A stretch of DNA of 64,000 nucleotides from Diphasiastrum complanatum (Eukaryota > Streptophyta > Lycopodiopsida > Lycopodiales > Lycopodiaceae). Below, in pieces: positions 21,061 through 32,617 of this stretch. Location: contig CM055111.1 of assembly GCA_029204225.1 (NCBI GenBank), positions 44,367,815-44,431,814 of the forward strand, in the 5' to 3' direction. Both the position numbers and the translations under genes were made by a program. Position 1 is the first letter of the stretch, and the number at the start of each line of letters is the position of its first letter. Under the pieces are notes generated by a model. That model was not told the DNA's origin. It saw only the letters and a program-made list of their open reading frames with translations, and made no database searches.

Positions 21061-22948
21061 GGAAAAGAGCATGCGCTCGTGTTCCCATCACACAAGCAGA
21101 TACGTGCCACGAGGGCACTCAGATCGACCTTGCTGGAATTTGGGAGAACTAGTTTTTTCCTTTGTTTTTTAGCGTTTAATTTGAAGTCGGAATCTTATGT
21201 TGGCGAGACCCACCTGCAATGCCAGCCCGGGGCCGGCACCCAAGCTCCTGCCAGTTATTTTCACTCTGACACCCGCCAATTCTTCCCCAGTATCTCTGTC
21301 TTTTGTATTTTGACCATTGGACTTGCCTTATACTCATGTCATGTGCTTTCTGTCAGTTTGGTGGAGGAGCTGAATACCCCCAAAATGCTCATACTCTCTT
21401 GGTTCTCTTGGTTGGGACTCGGGAGTCGGACTTTGGCGTGCATACATATTACACACCCTTTAAGGGCATCTTTTATATATAATTTTCATATGACGTACGA
21501 TTCAAAGTTACCTTTCAAAATTTTGACATCCTATCACAACTGATTTTTCAGTCTTGCCTTTCAAATGGTCACCTTTCAAATAACGCTTTGCTGAAACTTT
21601 TGCCTTTCTTTGAAAGGTAGATAGGTTCTTGACTAGTACTACAGCATGCAAAAGCCAAGCTTCTGTCTGCTGTTCGATTTGAAGTTGAGGCTTCATCAGC
21701 CTGGAGCATGCCATTCACAACCAGCTTTGGAGCAATCAAACTCAAAGTCATATTTGCATTGGAAAGAGTGCGCAAGTTTGAACAAAGTGCCATTGGTCAC
21801 TTGAAAGCCTGAAAGGTATTTTTTGATATTACCAAAATCCAATATTTTCTTTTACATAGATTGTGAGGCATAGAATGGCAATTTTTGGTGCTATCTTATG
21901 ATTTATCTGGCCAATAATCTCCATGATATGCACAAGAGTGAAAGTTGAAGAACGTCATATGAAAATCATCCAAAAGTTACAACTATAGAGAACTTTTCAT
22001 ATCTATTCAAGACTTTTAGATGGGGCTTTGTATTATCAAGGCTTTCAAAATTACAGCCAATGAGATTGTCAAGAAAAATAAAGATAGGAAGCCATGAAAC
22101 CCACACATCATTTGAAAATTAGGAAGAGAAATATTACTTCAATCGGAAAGGAGAGTTGGCCAATCAAGGTCAAATTGTGCACATTAGCGAATCAGGAGAA
22201 CTAACATTTGAATAAAACTATTTAGAGGCAGAATAAAACTACGTAAAAGGCAGATTCCTATAATCACACTAGCTAAGTATTGTAGATCCAAAAATGTTCA
22301 TGAAGAGTTTTATTAGTTGATGTTGCTTTTGATTTGCATTAGTATCATTCCCTGAGATTTCAGCTTCTGTCAAGCACGACATCTTCCTTTCACTCATGCT
22401 TTTTGACCAATAAATTCTTTCACAGCTTTTCTAAAACACTCCAAAAAAACATCCATCTTGCATTCACATCGCCTACAAGCTCAAAGTCATCAACTAGATG
22501 AACAATAAGTTGGGCCTTGACATCCATAAGTGATGGAGGAAGACACATCTCCAATGCACAAACAATCCAATGGATCTAAGATGCATTTAATGTAGATTAG
22601 CTTTATTATCTCTTTTAATAAAAAACATATGTACGTGATTATGTGTGACATATATTGTTAAAAAAAAAAAATCATGAATTTTTGAATTATGTTATTACAA
22701 ATCAGTACCTCACAAATGTTGACAATTTTGATATTGATTGGGAAATTGCATTTCCTACATCTTCAATTAGGCATCATTTTGCATCACTAAAAAAAATATG
22801 TTGTGCCAGCAAACACATCTTCTTAGAGTTAAATTCATCCGTGACATATTAATTTTGTCTTTGATAACAATGTATATTGATAATAATATTGTGAAAATTG
22901 CAAATGCTAGTTTGATTAAAACCATACATTACATAGGGTAATTCTACA
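21061..22948. other. Upstream of AG-peptide gene, no gene seen
   Basis: It holds the AG-peptide promoter region and then unannotated AT-rich sequence. CCTTTCAAA-type motifs recur near 21510-21620. Open frames here are short and without recognisable motifs. Confidence 0.5.
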
Positions 22949-23030
22949 TGTGGAGGCTATTCCCACGTTTGAAGGATAGGCCTAGGTTGGCTAGTACATA
23001 ATCTCAAGGGCCAATTGCAATAAGCCAAAT
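22949..23030. repeat. Left copy of about 75-bp direct repeat
   Basis: Matches 24363-24434, including an exact CCTAGGTTGGCTAGTACATA core. The two copies flank the second copy of the unidentified ORF. Confidence 0.8.
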
Positions 23031-24211
23031 TGTTCGTTCCTAGGAGCTTGTTGCCCATAATCAGTGAACTTATTGAAGCCTTTTCGGGGGGAGGTGGTTT
23101 GGAAGGGAGCAGGGCTTTTTGGCATAGCAAATTGGAGTTCTACCTCAAGGGGGTTGGAGTCATCAATCAGATTCATAAAAAAATGGGTAGTTGGTGAAAC
23201 TGCGACAATTTGTTTTATGGGGGATCGGGGGGGATGAGACAATTTGCTCTTCCACAGCCACAATAGTTGATCCGATTGTAACAGAAGTCATGGAGGTGAA
23301 AGGAGTGGCAATATGAACATCAGGTGACTGTTTTATGGAAACTACAAAGGATGAGAGAATGGAAGGTCTAGTGTTGATTGCAACAAGAATGGTAGCTGGT
23401 GGTGATGGTTGCGAAGTATGTCGATGTATCACGGGAGGCTAGTGGGATGGAGAACTTGCCCATGTGCATATGGAGTAAGCACATCTTCACTTTAAATCCC
23501 TTGACTTTGTTCTTCAACATTGTAACTATCAAGGCCAATAAGATTGGCCTTGCCGTAAACTTCCTCTTTGAGTTTGGCTTGATTTCCTTCTTCTTCAGCT
23601 TTGATACAATTGTTAAGTGCCAATTGTACGGCTCCACCATTCCAACTTCAAACTTTGCATGCAATTTACCAATTTGATGTAGCAAGTATAATGCAATACG
23701 CTCTTTCCATAAAGTCCTTACTGCAACGAATTGATTGATCAGTTGCGTTGAAGCTTAAACAACTGGATCTATGATGGCCTCGATAAGATAGCCATCATTT
23801 GTTTGTAACTGTGCAACTTTTGTACTCACATAGGGTGCTATTGTGTTAAGGGTTGTCCTATGAGAGGGGGATTGACATTTCTCCATGACTATGGCTACGG
23901 ATGTAAGGGCGGCTTCATAAAACACGCACCTTGTGTCTAGTACTAGATATTGAATTTCAACTTGGCTTCATTCTAACTATCGAATGCTATATACATGAAG
24001 TCTGTATTGATTTTGTTTGAAAAGAACATGGCATGAAGGCCCTTGCCTTGAGAAAAGGCTCAGCCAATTGGAGCCATTTCGCCACTTGTTCAATGCTAGC
24101 AAGAGCAATGAGATCTTGTTCAAGAGGTACAAACCTCTAAACCAATGATCCAGGTGAGACTGAGGCTTCATAACCAAAGGAAAAATGGGTGAAAACTGCT
24201 TGTTTAGACAT
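22990..24211 (-). pseudogene. Unidentified ORF, second copy (U2), degenerate
   Basis: It starts at Met 24209-24211 (MSKQAVFTHFSFGYEAS). A TNDGYLIEAI segment, the HKVRV segment and a SFQTKSIQTSCI region correspond to U1 at 3355-3796. Beyond the point where U1 is cut, U2 continues with KLHAKFEVGMVEPYNWHL, SKLKKKEIKPNSKRKF and, after frame changes, NPLEVELQFAMPKSPAPF. Multiple stops and frameshifts. Function unknown. On the same strand a gypsy gag fragment lies 2.6 kb upstream (26803-27215), so U2 could be the tail of an internally deleted gypsy element. Confidence 0.5.
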
Positions 24212-24362
24212 GATTTCAAGTAAGTGATGAGTGCAAGAGTGCATATAGAAGGCTAGTTTGAAAGTTTGAAAAAAGTTTTCAGAATTTCTTTTTGCAAGAG
24301 TTTCGCTAGCATTGGTGCAAAATGAGTCGAATTTTTGGCTTATTAGAGGATTTTGGGTAGCC

Positions 24363-24434
24363 TGTGGAGATTGTTCCCATGTGTGAATGATAGACCTAGG
24401 TTGGCTAGTACATAATTTCAAAGACCAATAAGGC
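24363..24434. repeat. Right copy of about 75-bp direct repeat
   Basis: Partner of 22949-23030, 1.4 kb away, same orientation, roughly 80 percent identical by eye. Confidence 0.8.
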
Positions 24435-26257
24435 AAATAGTCAAGTTTTCCAAGTTAGATTCAACTTTTCTCAATTTTAGGTATTTTGAGTTGGTGCAAT
24501 TTGATTGGATGGCTAGAGATTTGTATGAGACTTTAGAAAGGGGCAAATGACAAGTCACAATATTGTTTCACACTATGACATTTAAAATAGGTCAGTTGAG
24601 CCCAAGCCTCATGCTTTACGTATATACTAGTCTTTGGAGCTCATTATAAAGATACAATTTTGAGAGTAATTGATGATTTTTCATCAAGCTTGTCTCGATT
24701 TGTCTTTTGTATTTGTTTTGCTTGATGCATTTATGGTCACTTGTAGTTTGCTCTCAGCCCTATATCCATATATCAAGTTGTACTAAACATCATAATCATA
24801 TTTTTGATTTCTAATATATTGATATGCATTTTATTGGTCACTGTTATAAAACTAAGAATAGAGATAGAAATGATCTTTGAATCAAGGTTTACCAATCTAG
24901 GAAACCTTGATGGTCTTCTACAACTCAAAAAAGTAGATCAAAACCACTAACATGCATTCGACATGCAAGCTAATATGGCAGCATGCAAGCAATTGGAAAA
25001 ATCAAGAGACATGCATGAAACATGCAAAAGTAAATTGCTAGCAAATTGTAAATTTGTCGACATGCAATTAATTGATCATATTTATCCAATGTAGAATGGG
25101 TCAGCATATATAGCGATTCAATAGATGTCTTCTTAACACTTTTTTACCATAAACTGCTCTCACAAATTGTCATTGAATTGAGCAAAGGGAAAATACTTAC
25201 AAGGTGGAATGTATCATTGTTATGTAAAGTCACCAGTAGTCTACACTACCGGAATATAATGCTACATACATTAAGTGATGTTTAGAATTAAAGCATACCT
25301 CGATCACAGGTACTACACCTTTACCATATACATCTATAGAGGTGGGTTTTTCTATCGTACTATGATTGATAGTATTGGCAATGGTTCATGACGAATAATA
25401 GTCTACAAAAGTCTCCTATCTCTAGTTATAGCTTTAATGATGTGAACTCATCTTAAAAGTATTGTTTTGATATTGCATGAAGAATCGATAGTAGCGAATA
25501 CATTATGGCATCTTCACGGGATAATGCATCCACCTCTATATAGGTGTGAGCTTTATCTATGCTATTGAGAAGTATCATCACTTTCATGAAGCAAAAATGT
25601 TATTAAGCAGGAGTTTTCTTCAAATCCACATTAACACCTTGTTATTATTATAATTTTTCATTACTTACACGGTAGGTTTTAAACTGTAATCAACTTAACT
25701 GAAGATGTATAAGTAAGTTGTTTCCCTTGTCTAAGGTACTCTTAGAATGCATGGATTTGCGCAAGGGTTGTAATAGTCTCTATGGTTAGTATGGCATGGA
25801 GTCCTAGCACAACGGTCGAGACTATACCAGCCAACATTATTCTTCGTTATTGCAGCCTAAATAGCTACGTAGATTTCACACGTGCCCTTTCAAGTTTATA
25901 CTAGGAACAGCATTGAAACATGTCTTCCTCACACACTAACTCGTGCGGTTTTGTGTTGTGGGATGGTGGCAAGTACCAGCTGTATGTCTTGAAATAATTC
26001 CTGCTTTATGGTGCTTTAACTATATTTTACTTCTCAGCTATATTTTACCTTGTTGGCTTATGAATAAAGGTTTCAAAGGGTGTGGTCTTGCTTGAGCAAG
26101 AGGAACTATGTGTATGCTTTTAACTCTCTCTCTGCATCCTTAGGATGTAAATCCGACTATCCTTGGTTGGGATAGTATCAAACCTTTATCTTTTATTTTT
26201 AATTCATTGGCTAATTTAGGTATTTTCTATTTTCAGTCCTCAGGTTAGTCTCAGGAT
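24435..26257. other. No gene seen; CATGCA-rich patch
   Basis: AT-rich non-coding sequence. Between 24950 and 25070 the motif CATGCA (RY core) or its complement occurs about six times. Nothing else recognisable. Confidence 0.5.
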
Positions 26258-26739
26258 GTCGTTGCCTTAGGTTATGGGGAGCCCCTTCCTCCACCTAACC
26301 GTTTTATTGAGACCTTGATATGTTGCATGAAAAAGGCTATTACTATGCATGATTTTATTATTGAAACTGATCAGGCTACATTACATGTCTTGCTGCTGGA
26401 CTTGGAGGTATAGTCCTCTATCTTATTGATCTACTTGGTACTTTGGATTGGGTTAGGATATACCTGGATTTTACTAAGAAAAATGATCCTTTGGCTATTG
26501 TGGAAACCCTATTTGGTGATATTGCTATTTTTGTTGATAAATTTGAGAAAAAAGAGAGGTTTTTTAACTCACATTAGAAAAGTCTTTGCTTGTCTAGAGA
26601 AAGAAATGGTACTTCTTCTACTGAGACTGCCACTTTCCCTATTCTCAATGCACCTTTGTCTCCACATCCACTTGTCTTTATTGATGATCTTGATGAAGAG
26701 GTACAAACATGTAGACTTTCCACTCTGCATAAAGAATAG
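26258..26739 (+). pseudogene. Unidentified degenerate coding remnant
   Basis: Not recognised. One frame reads LGYGEPLPPPNRFIETLICC ... HDFIIETDQATLHVLLLDLEV, stop; after a one-base shift near 26395 it continues LLGTLDWVRIYLDFTKKNDP, AIVETLFGDIAIFVDKFEKK, then a TAG near 26574 and SRERNGTSSTETATFP ... PLVFIDDLDEEVQTCRLSTL. The coherent, acidic and aliphatic reading suggests a former protein, perhaps the gag of another retroelement. It ends close to a gypsy gag fragment on the opposite strand. Confidence 0.35.
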
Positions 26740-26802
26740 TTCTCTAGAGACTCCTATTGCATTTGACACCATCATCCGTATGAACAAGTTCGAAGTAGCA
26801 TA

Positions 26803-27215
26803 AATAGCATATTGTTCTGAAGATCCACCTTCTTGATCATTACCATAGTTCCATTGCTCGGCAATTCTGTAAGGTTCTGGTTCCATCAAACTGGCAAGAG
26901 GAGCGGGGTGCTTTGGTGGGGCAGGTAAGGCTAACCGTTCCGGGTATCCAATAGCAGATTGACGAGGTCTAGCTATCGGATTTCCTCCATAATAGTTTCT
27001 CGAACTCATTGAGCATCATTTCCGTAGTAGCATTGACATTCGTTGATGCAATAGTGGTGGATGTCGTAGTGGTCTGCCCTGCTATATAAGACAAAATACT
27101 GATATTTGGCTCATCGTATGAATCTTCATCCTCCTCCCGAATTGCATCATCCATAGCATTTTGCAATATTGCGTACTCATTATGGCATTTCAGCTCACAT
27201 CTGATCCTTTTAGGT
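26803..27215 (-). pseudogene. Ty3/gypsy gag fragment E
   Basis: Third copy of the gypsy gag. It starts at LPKRIRCELKCHNEYAILQN, keeps the acidic AIREEDEDSYDEPN and Thr-rich TTTTSTTIAS parts, then jumps at about 27000 from NEFEKL to the proline-rich IGYPERLALPAPPKHPAP, losing both N-terminal knuckles; it ends at GGSSEQYAIYA where unrelated sequence begins. It resembles 9300-9990. Confidence 0.85.
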
Positions 27216-27324
27216 AGATGTAGTACAGGCATCCCAAAGGGAGCCGGGAACCACGACTTATCTTCCCAGACTTCAACTCTTGCCGTCCAAACCCACTTGA
27301 CATACAAGCAGCCAACTCGCCAAA

Positions 27325-27640
27325 AATGATCAGACTTAACCAACTGAAAGTTCAAAAACCAACATTGAGGTCCAACCTGGCACCATGCTAGATCGGGGGT
27401 CCCGATGTGGGTGACTTCCCTCCAAGCAAGCCGCCCGACATACATGAAACTTAACCAACTCGAAGCTTCGTTACAAACGAGTAACATCCATTCCAAGCAA
27501 GTGGTCTGACTTACATCAGACTTAACCAACTGAAAGCTTCGTCATGAGCGTTGGAAGCCAACCTGGCGCCACGCCAGACTGGACAGCCATAAACAGGTAA
27601 CTTCCACCCAAGCAAGCCATCCAACTCAGCCGACATGTTA
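27325..27640. repeat. About 186-bp imperfect tandem repeat
   Basis: ACTTAACCAACTGAAAG recurs at about 27331 and 27519 (a diverged copy near 27448), CCAACCTGGC at about 27372 and 27556, and ACTTCCNCCAAGCAAGCC at about 27410 and 27600. The offsets (184-190) give roughly two units. The sequence is more GC-rich than its surroundings. Confidence 0.6.
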
Positions 27641-29130
27641 GAGACCATTTTCCAAGAGCTTAACCCATTCGCGTTCATGCAAGGAACACTCAGAGCATAC
27701 TGCTGGCGCCACGAACCGAATGGTTCCGACGACATACCGTTGGCGTCCCGGGATACGACCCTCAGCTATGTGCCAAATTAAAAAGTTTGAAGCGGCCTTA
27801 CAACTGGCACTTTTACCAAACACTGAAACCCAAAAGGTAATCAGAGTCAGTTTGAGAAAAATCTCACTTTATTGATAAATCTGAGAAGGTTACATTTCAA
27901 GTGTGTGACCGACCCTAGTCTCCGGGGCACTGGCATGCCAAGGCGAGTGCCAAGACAACATTCCAGCAAGGGAGGGTGAGACTTGGTTGGAGCTCGCCCT
28001 GAGTCGCAACCCGCACTCCCCTATAGTATTGGTGGGATTCGCCACCTCCCCTCATACCAAATACTCTACCCAGGCTGGTAAGGCACATTTTCTCTCTCTA
28101 GAATTTTCTTTCTCAAGAAAGTCCTTTTCTCTCTCTAGAATCTATTGATCCCCAGGCTTCCTTTAATCATGCCTAGATCGTGTGAGCTGATTGCACATTG
28201 ATCTAAGCTTCATGGACTTCGCTAGAACCGATCAAAGATTTTCAGCCATAGGAACTTGGCGCCAGCTGGATTCTGGTCACAGTGGCGCCGGGAGCGGCAC
28301 CGGCGCCGGTGGCGCCAGGAGCAGCAGAGGCGATGCTGGCGCCGGGGACAATGTTGGCGTTGGAAGTAAAGCTTGTAAAGGTAGCTTTACAACATCCACC
28401 CCACCTTTATAAAATTTGATGTCCTCATCAGAGGTCAGATTAAAGTAAAGGTGTCTCCCAATTGAAATAACTATACATTTAAGCTACTTGGCACAGTACT
28501 CAATTTACTGGCCACTTTTTATTAACATTGAAGCTGGCACACCACAAGTCGGAGGCTCAGCTCTTTGTACTGAAAAATTACATAACTTGAAAATATTTCT
28601 TTGTCTGAGAAAAGCGTACATTTTATAACGCTTACGTTAAACCCAAGAACCTTATTAACTAATGACAGAGGCCTTTCTATGAAATGTTCGCCCCTGTCGC
28701 TTCTGGCTTTTGACTTTGGAGCTCCTGATTTGTCCTTGATGCACTTTGTGTTGAGCTCCCTGAGCTCTAGATTTGATCAGTTCCGCACAGGTATCAAGGC
28801 TCCCTGAGCCAAAGGATTTATCCTTTGATTGCCCACTTTATGGTCCACTCCGTGCCTTGTTGCTTTCGCGCCTGGATTTCTCTCCTTGTCCCAGCCTGAT
28901 CTTGATACTTTTCCTTCTTGGCTCTTTGAGGTAGGCAAAGATTGAGTACTCCGCAATGCACCTCTCACTTAGCTTGAAGTAGCTCTTTGAATAAGCCCAA
29001 ATGTAACCATTGACCTCGTGGAGAGCCAAAGGGTCGCACCAGTTTGATCCGCATACGAACTATCTCTTCGCGTTTGTTTGAAGCACCGTGCCCGTCGCGC
29101 AAAACTTGACTTTCACAATTCCATCACTAG
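27641..29130. other. GC-richer repeat region with GGCGCC cluster, no gene seen
   Basis: Between about 28257 and 28345 the palindrome GGCGCC occurs five times, once in CTGGCGCCGGGGACAATG, which resembles an Asp-tRNA-type gypsy primer site. 28090-28140 has repeated TCTCTCTCTAGAAT. It is probably an LTR-plus-leader remnant of another gypsy element. The Gly/Ala/Ser-rich frame here is composition, not a gene. Confidence 0.4.
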
Positions 29131-30040
29131 TTAGTTGCCTCATAGTCAAAACAAGAAGTGTGTCAAAGACCCCTACAAAACGACTAAGATTCTGGAGTTA
29201 GTGCATTCTGACATCTGTGGACCTTTCAATGTGATCTCAGTAGGAGGCTCGAAATATTACATAACCTTCATTGATGACTATAGTAAATTTGCCAAAGTGT
29301 ATTTTATTCAGAATAAATCAGAAGCACTTGATAAATTCACAAAGTACGTGAATTGGGCAGAGAGATGCACATGCAACAAAGTGAAACAGATCAGGACAGA
29401 TCGAGGTGGCGAATACATCTCGAATCGCTTCACTAACTTCTACAATGATCGTGGCATCATTCATAGAAGGACTGCAGCCTATACACCACAGCACAACGGT
29501 GTTACAGAGAGGAAAAATATGCATGATGGCCTACTCGAAAGCTCCAAGAGTACTGTGGGCTGAAGCAGTAGCTACGGTTGCATACATCTAGAACAAGACA
29601 GGAAAGTCTGGTGTCCCTCACACGACACCACATGAATTATGGTGGGGTAGAAAGCCCAACCTGTCTCACATCATAATCCTTGGCTGTGCAACTTATGCAC
29701 ATATCCCTGATAAGCTTCGAAGGAAGCTTGATGAGAAAGTTGGACAGAGATTCCTGGTAGGATATGACAACAATTCGTCATACTACAGAGTCTACATGCT
29801 AGACACGAACACTGTGAAGACAGTGAGAGATGTTAGATTCGATGAGAGCAGGACAATGGCCAACAATGATCTTGTTAGCTACAAAATTCTGGAGAGACAG
29901 TACTATGATCTGCCACCAGCGACAAAGGGAGCCGAAGACGAACACGAAGACGAAGATGTTCGAGTCACTTCACATTTGAGTGATGAATTAGAAGATGAAA
30001 GATTCGAGAGACAGCCTACTACTATAGTTCCTATGAACTA
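29131..30040 (+). pseudogene. Copia F integrase
   Basis: It starts inside the pre-integrase domain (PHSQNKKCVKDPYKTT). The integrase core has LVHSDICGPFN (first Asp), YYITFIDDYSKF, RTDRGGEYISNRF (second Asp and Glu-bearing GGEY) and AAYTPQHNGVTERKN; a deletion then joins MHDGLLESS to the APRVLWAEAV region. The linker has YYRVYMLDTNTVKTVRDVRFDES. Plus strand, several breaks. It continues into the RT. Confidence 0.85.
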
Positions 30041-30912
30041 GGATGGTTCCAGACCTAGCAGAGCAGACAAAGACAAAGGCATTGTTGTCCTAGGAGGATC
30101 TCCTAGAAGGTCGACAAGACCACGAAGAGCGCCAACAAGATACGTGCCATGCAGCTCAGCTTCCACATCAGAAGAGATTTGTGGATTTAGTGCCGAACCA
30201 CAAACTTTTGAGGAGGCGATTGAATGTCTAGAGAAGGACAAATGGATCCAAGCCATGAACAAAGAGATGGAGTCCATGAGGAAGAACCAGATATGGATGT
30301 TGGAGCCATTACTAGATAAGCGAAAGGCTGTCAAATGCAAATGGGTTTACAAGCTCAAGTATGGACCAGATGGGGATGTCTTGAACTATAAGGCAAGACT
30401 GGTAGCGAAGGGATTTTTTCAGAGATATGGTATTAACTACTCTGAGACCTTCTCTCCTGTCATCAAACATTCGTCCCTACGTTTGTTATTTGCATATGCA
30501 GCTGCTTATGACCTCAGGATCCACATTGTGGACGAGAAGGCAGCCTTCTTGCATGGCGAGCTAGACGAAGAGGTCTATATGGATTAACCCCCAGGTTATG
30601 TCTTGAATTTACTTCCTGATTATGCATGCAGAATGCATAGGAGTATCTATGATCTGAAGCAGTCAGCTCAACAATGGTACAAAAAGAAATATCAAGCCTT
30701 GAAATCATTGGGATTCAAGCCACTGATGGCTGATTCCAATGTGTATGTAGGAATTATTGATGGGAAGATCATTATTGTGGCTGTGTATGTGGACAACACT
30801 TTGATACTCTGCAAGAGTGAGAAGCTGATTGTTGAAGTGAAGAAAGACATCTCGAAACATTTCGAGATTGTGGATCTGGAAGAGACCAGGTGTTACCTTG
30901 GCTTGCAAATTG
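30041..30912 (+). pseudogene. Copia F reverse transcriptase with YVDN catalytic box
   Basis: Linker with SRRSTRPRRAPTRYVP-like sequence, then AIECLEKDKWIQAMNKEMES, VKCKWVYKLKYGPDG, YKARLVAKGFFQRYGINYSE, HIVDEKAAFLHGELDEE, a TAA at 30585-30587, then SIYDLKQSAQQWYKK and AVYVDNTLILCKSE. AAC at 30795-30797 puts Asn in place of the second catalytic Asp of YVDD, a G-to-A change. RT stops at CYLGLQI where a solo-LTR-like unit begins. Confidence 0.85.
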
Positions 30913-31808
30913 TGTTGGATTTATTTGCTCTACTCTCCTAAATCCCATTTTAATCTGCCTCCATTTACGCTGCATTTTTACTCACGTTGTCGTGCAGTCT
31001 ACATATTCACATACAAATTCTCACAAGCGAAGAAAAGACGAAAGAATCGCGACACTGTGTTTTTACACATGTTTTGATGACAGGCAAAAAAGGCAACACT
31101 GTCTTGAATGTCGAAGGTGCCCTAAAGCAAAGGCACCCTATAAATCTATTCCTAAGGCAATTTCATAAGAGTGATGCATTTTTTCGCATCGTCACCAACG
31201 TTCACTTCAGCACTGACTGACGTCGCACCCTTTTCACGCTCACCCCATGCACCTGCGCTAACTGACTGGACAACGATTGCAGCCACCCACGATCTCCTAC
31301 AGACAACACATCCACTTTGTAACTTCTTCATCTGCATACTTGTAATATTGTGTATATATACTAGATACCATTTGAGTATTCAGGTTGACGATTAAAGACG
31401 AGATTGATTGAAGATCAAGTGTGTAAATTCAGCATTGAAGCTTATTGGATATAGACAAAAGTAGATGCTCTAGGCATTGATTCTTTATTTGTCAGTAATA
31501 AGGTTTTCATTCCTTTACAGATTGAATTAGCTTCTAGAGCACGCGGTTTTGCCCGCTATTGTCTTGTGCTCTACCGCATTATTGACATCTACATTTGATA
31601 TACTTAATCTAATAACAGCTCTTTGTTCTGCGTTCAAATCTGTGTCATTATTGTTATGCTTATCATTATTCATTTTGTCTGACTTTTCTAGGCGACTAAT
31701 ATTTAGTCTTGTCTTTCGCGAATAATTCGCGACTGGTAATCAGTTGAAGCTCAGTCTAGCTCTTCGCGAAACATTCGCAACAAATAATTTGTCTAGCGAT
31801 TCGCAACA
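30913..31808. repeat. Solo-LTR-like unit (TTCGCGAA-rich family)
   Basis: Starts TGTTGGATTTA and can be closed at ...TTCGCAACA (inverted TGTTG/CAACA ends), 896 bp. It contains the 130-bp block shared with 12436-12567 and ends with several TTCGCGAA or ATTCGCGA motifs (31715-31800). It interrupts copia F after CYLGLQI, but the RT does not resume on the far side and no target-site duplication is visible, so it may mark a rearrangement. Confidence 0.5.
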
Positions 31809-31829
31809 AACTACTCTTCTGATGCTTTA

Positions 31830-32320
31830 TTAAAGTTTGGCTACGTAATCAAGAATGATAGTGATTTCCATCACTATGTTTGTTCTGATAGGCGTAGTCA
31901 TGCTTACGGAGAAAGTCGTATAGCTCGTTCCGCTGCGCACAAACACTTTCCGTTTGTGTTTCGTTTCTCGTTCGTGTTTCGTTTTCCATTTGAGTTCCTT
32001 GATCATCCTCTTGATCCATATCATCTCCTTTGTGCAATGTGTAAGAGCTCTGTACTCGGCCTCACAATGAGATAGTGGCTTGTTTCTTTGACATCCATGA
32101 TATATCTCCATCACCTATGAAAATACAATAAGCACTAATGGATTTCCTATCCATTACATCTCCAGCATAATCCGAATCTGAAAATCCAAAAAGATCAGGT
32201 GATGATCCCTCATACATTATGCCAAAATCTCGGGTTCCAATGATGTACCTCAAAACTCGCTTTCCTAGCTTCCAATGCTCCTCTTTCTTGTTCATTTGCC
32301 AACACATACTTGGCGCTTCC
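31830..32320 (-). pseudogene. Copia RNase H fragment
   Basis: Minus-strand HWKLGKRVLRYIIGTRDFGI, FGFSDSDYAGDVMDRKSISA, GDISWMSKKQATISLSHCEA and EYRALTHCTKEMIWIKRMI are the conserved copia RNase H blocks (Asp in SDSDYAGD, Glu in CEAEY). A frame change lies near 32110. After KELKW the reading becomes repetitive charged sequence. No RT or LTR attached. Confidence 0.85.
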
Positions 32321-32329
32321 ATTGAGCTG

Positions 32330-32617
32330 TACAAAGATCTTAATGCCAAGTTACTTGCCAACCTGGGTGATGTCAAAAATCTTAGGGAAATTGAGCGTCT
32401 CCTAAAAAAACCTAGCTTTTCCACTCTTCAAGATAAGTATTATCAAAACACCAATAAACGAAGTGGCTCCTTCAATCTCAACAACCCCTCTTCGGTCATA
32501 TCTGGGCAAGGCACAAATAGAAAAAGGCAATTTACTACTTTTAAAAGAAAAGACGAAAATGGCAGCAATTCGAAAAACGATCTACCAATGAAAAAGTTAA
32601 ACTTCTATAGGGACTGA
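32330..32617 (+). pseudogene. Unidentified ORF fragment, Lys/Asn-rich
   Basis: An open frame of about 95 codons from the edge of the copia RNase H fragment to TGA at 32615-32617: LYKDLNAKLLANLGDVKNLR, LQDKYYQNTNKRSGSFN, NRKRQFTTFKRKDENGS. It looks like the basic, disordered C-terminus of some protein; family unknown. It could be chance, but the reading is uninterrupted and compositionally protein-like. Confidence 0.3.

Noticed and set aside
21013-21543. Plus-strand ORF of 176 residues upstream of the AG-peptide gene
   Set aside because: Opposite to the AG-peptide promoter; no domain, and composition like shadow reading. Not excluded, but unsupported.
28191-28412. Gly/Ala/Ser-rich small protein
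   Set aside because: The reading is driven by the GGCGCC cluster; no start context, no conserved motif.
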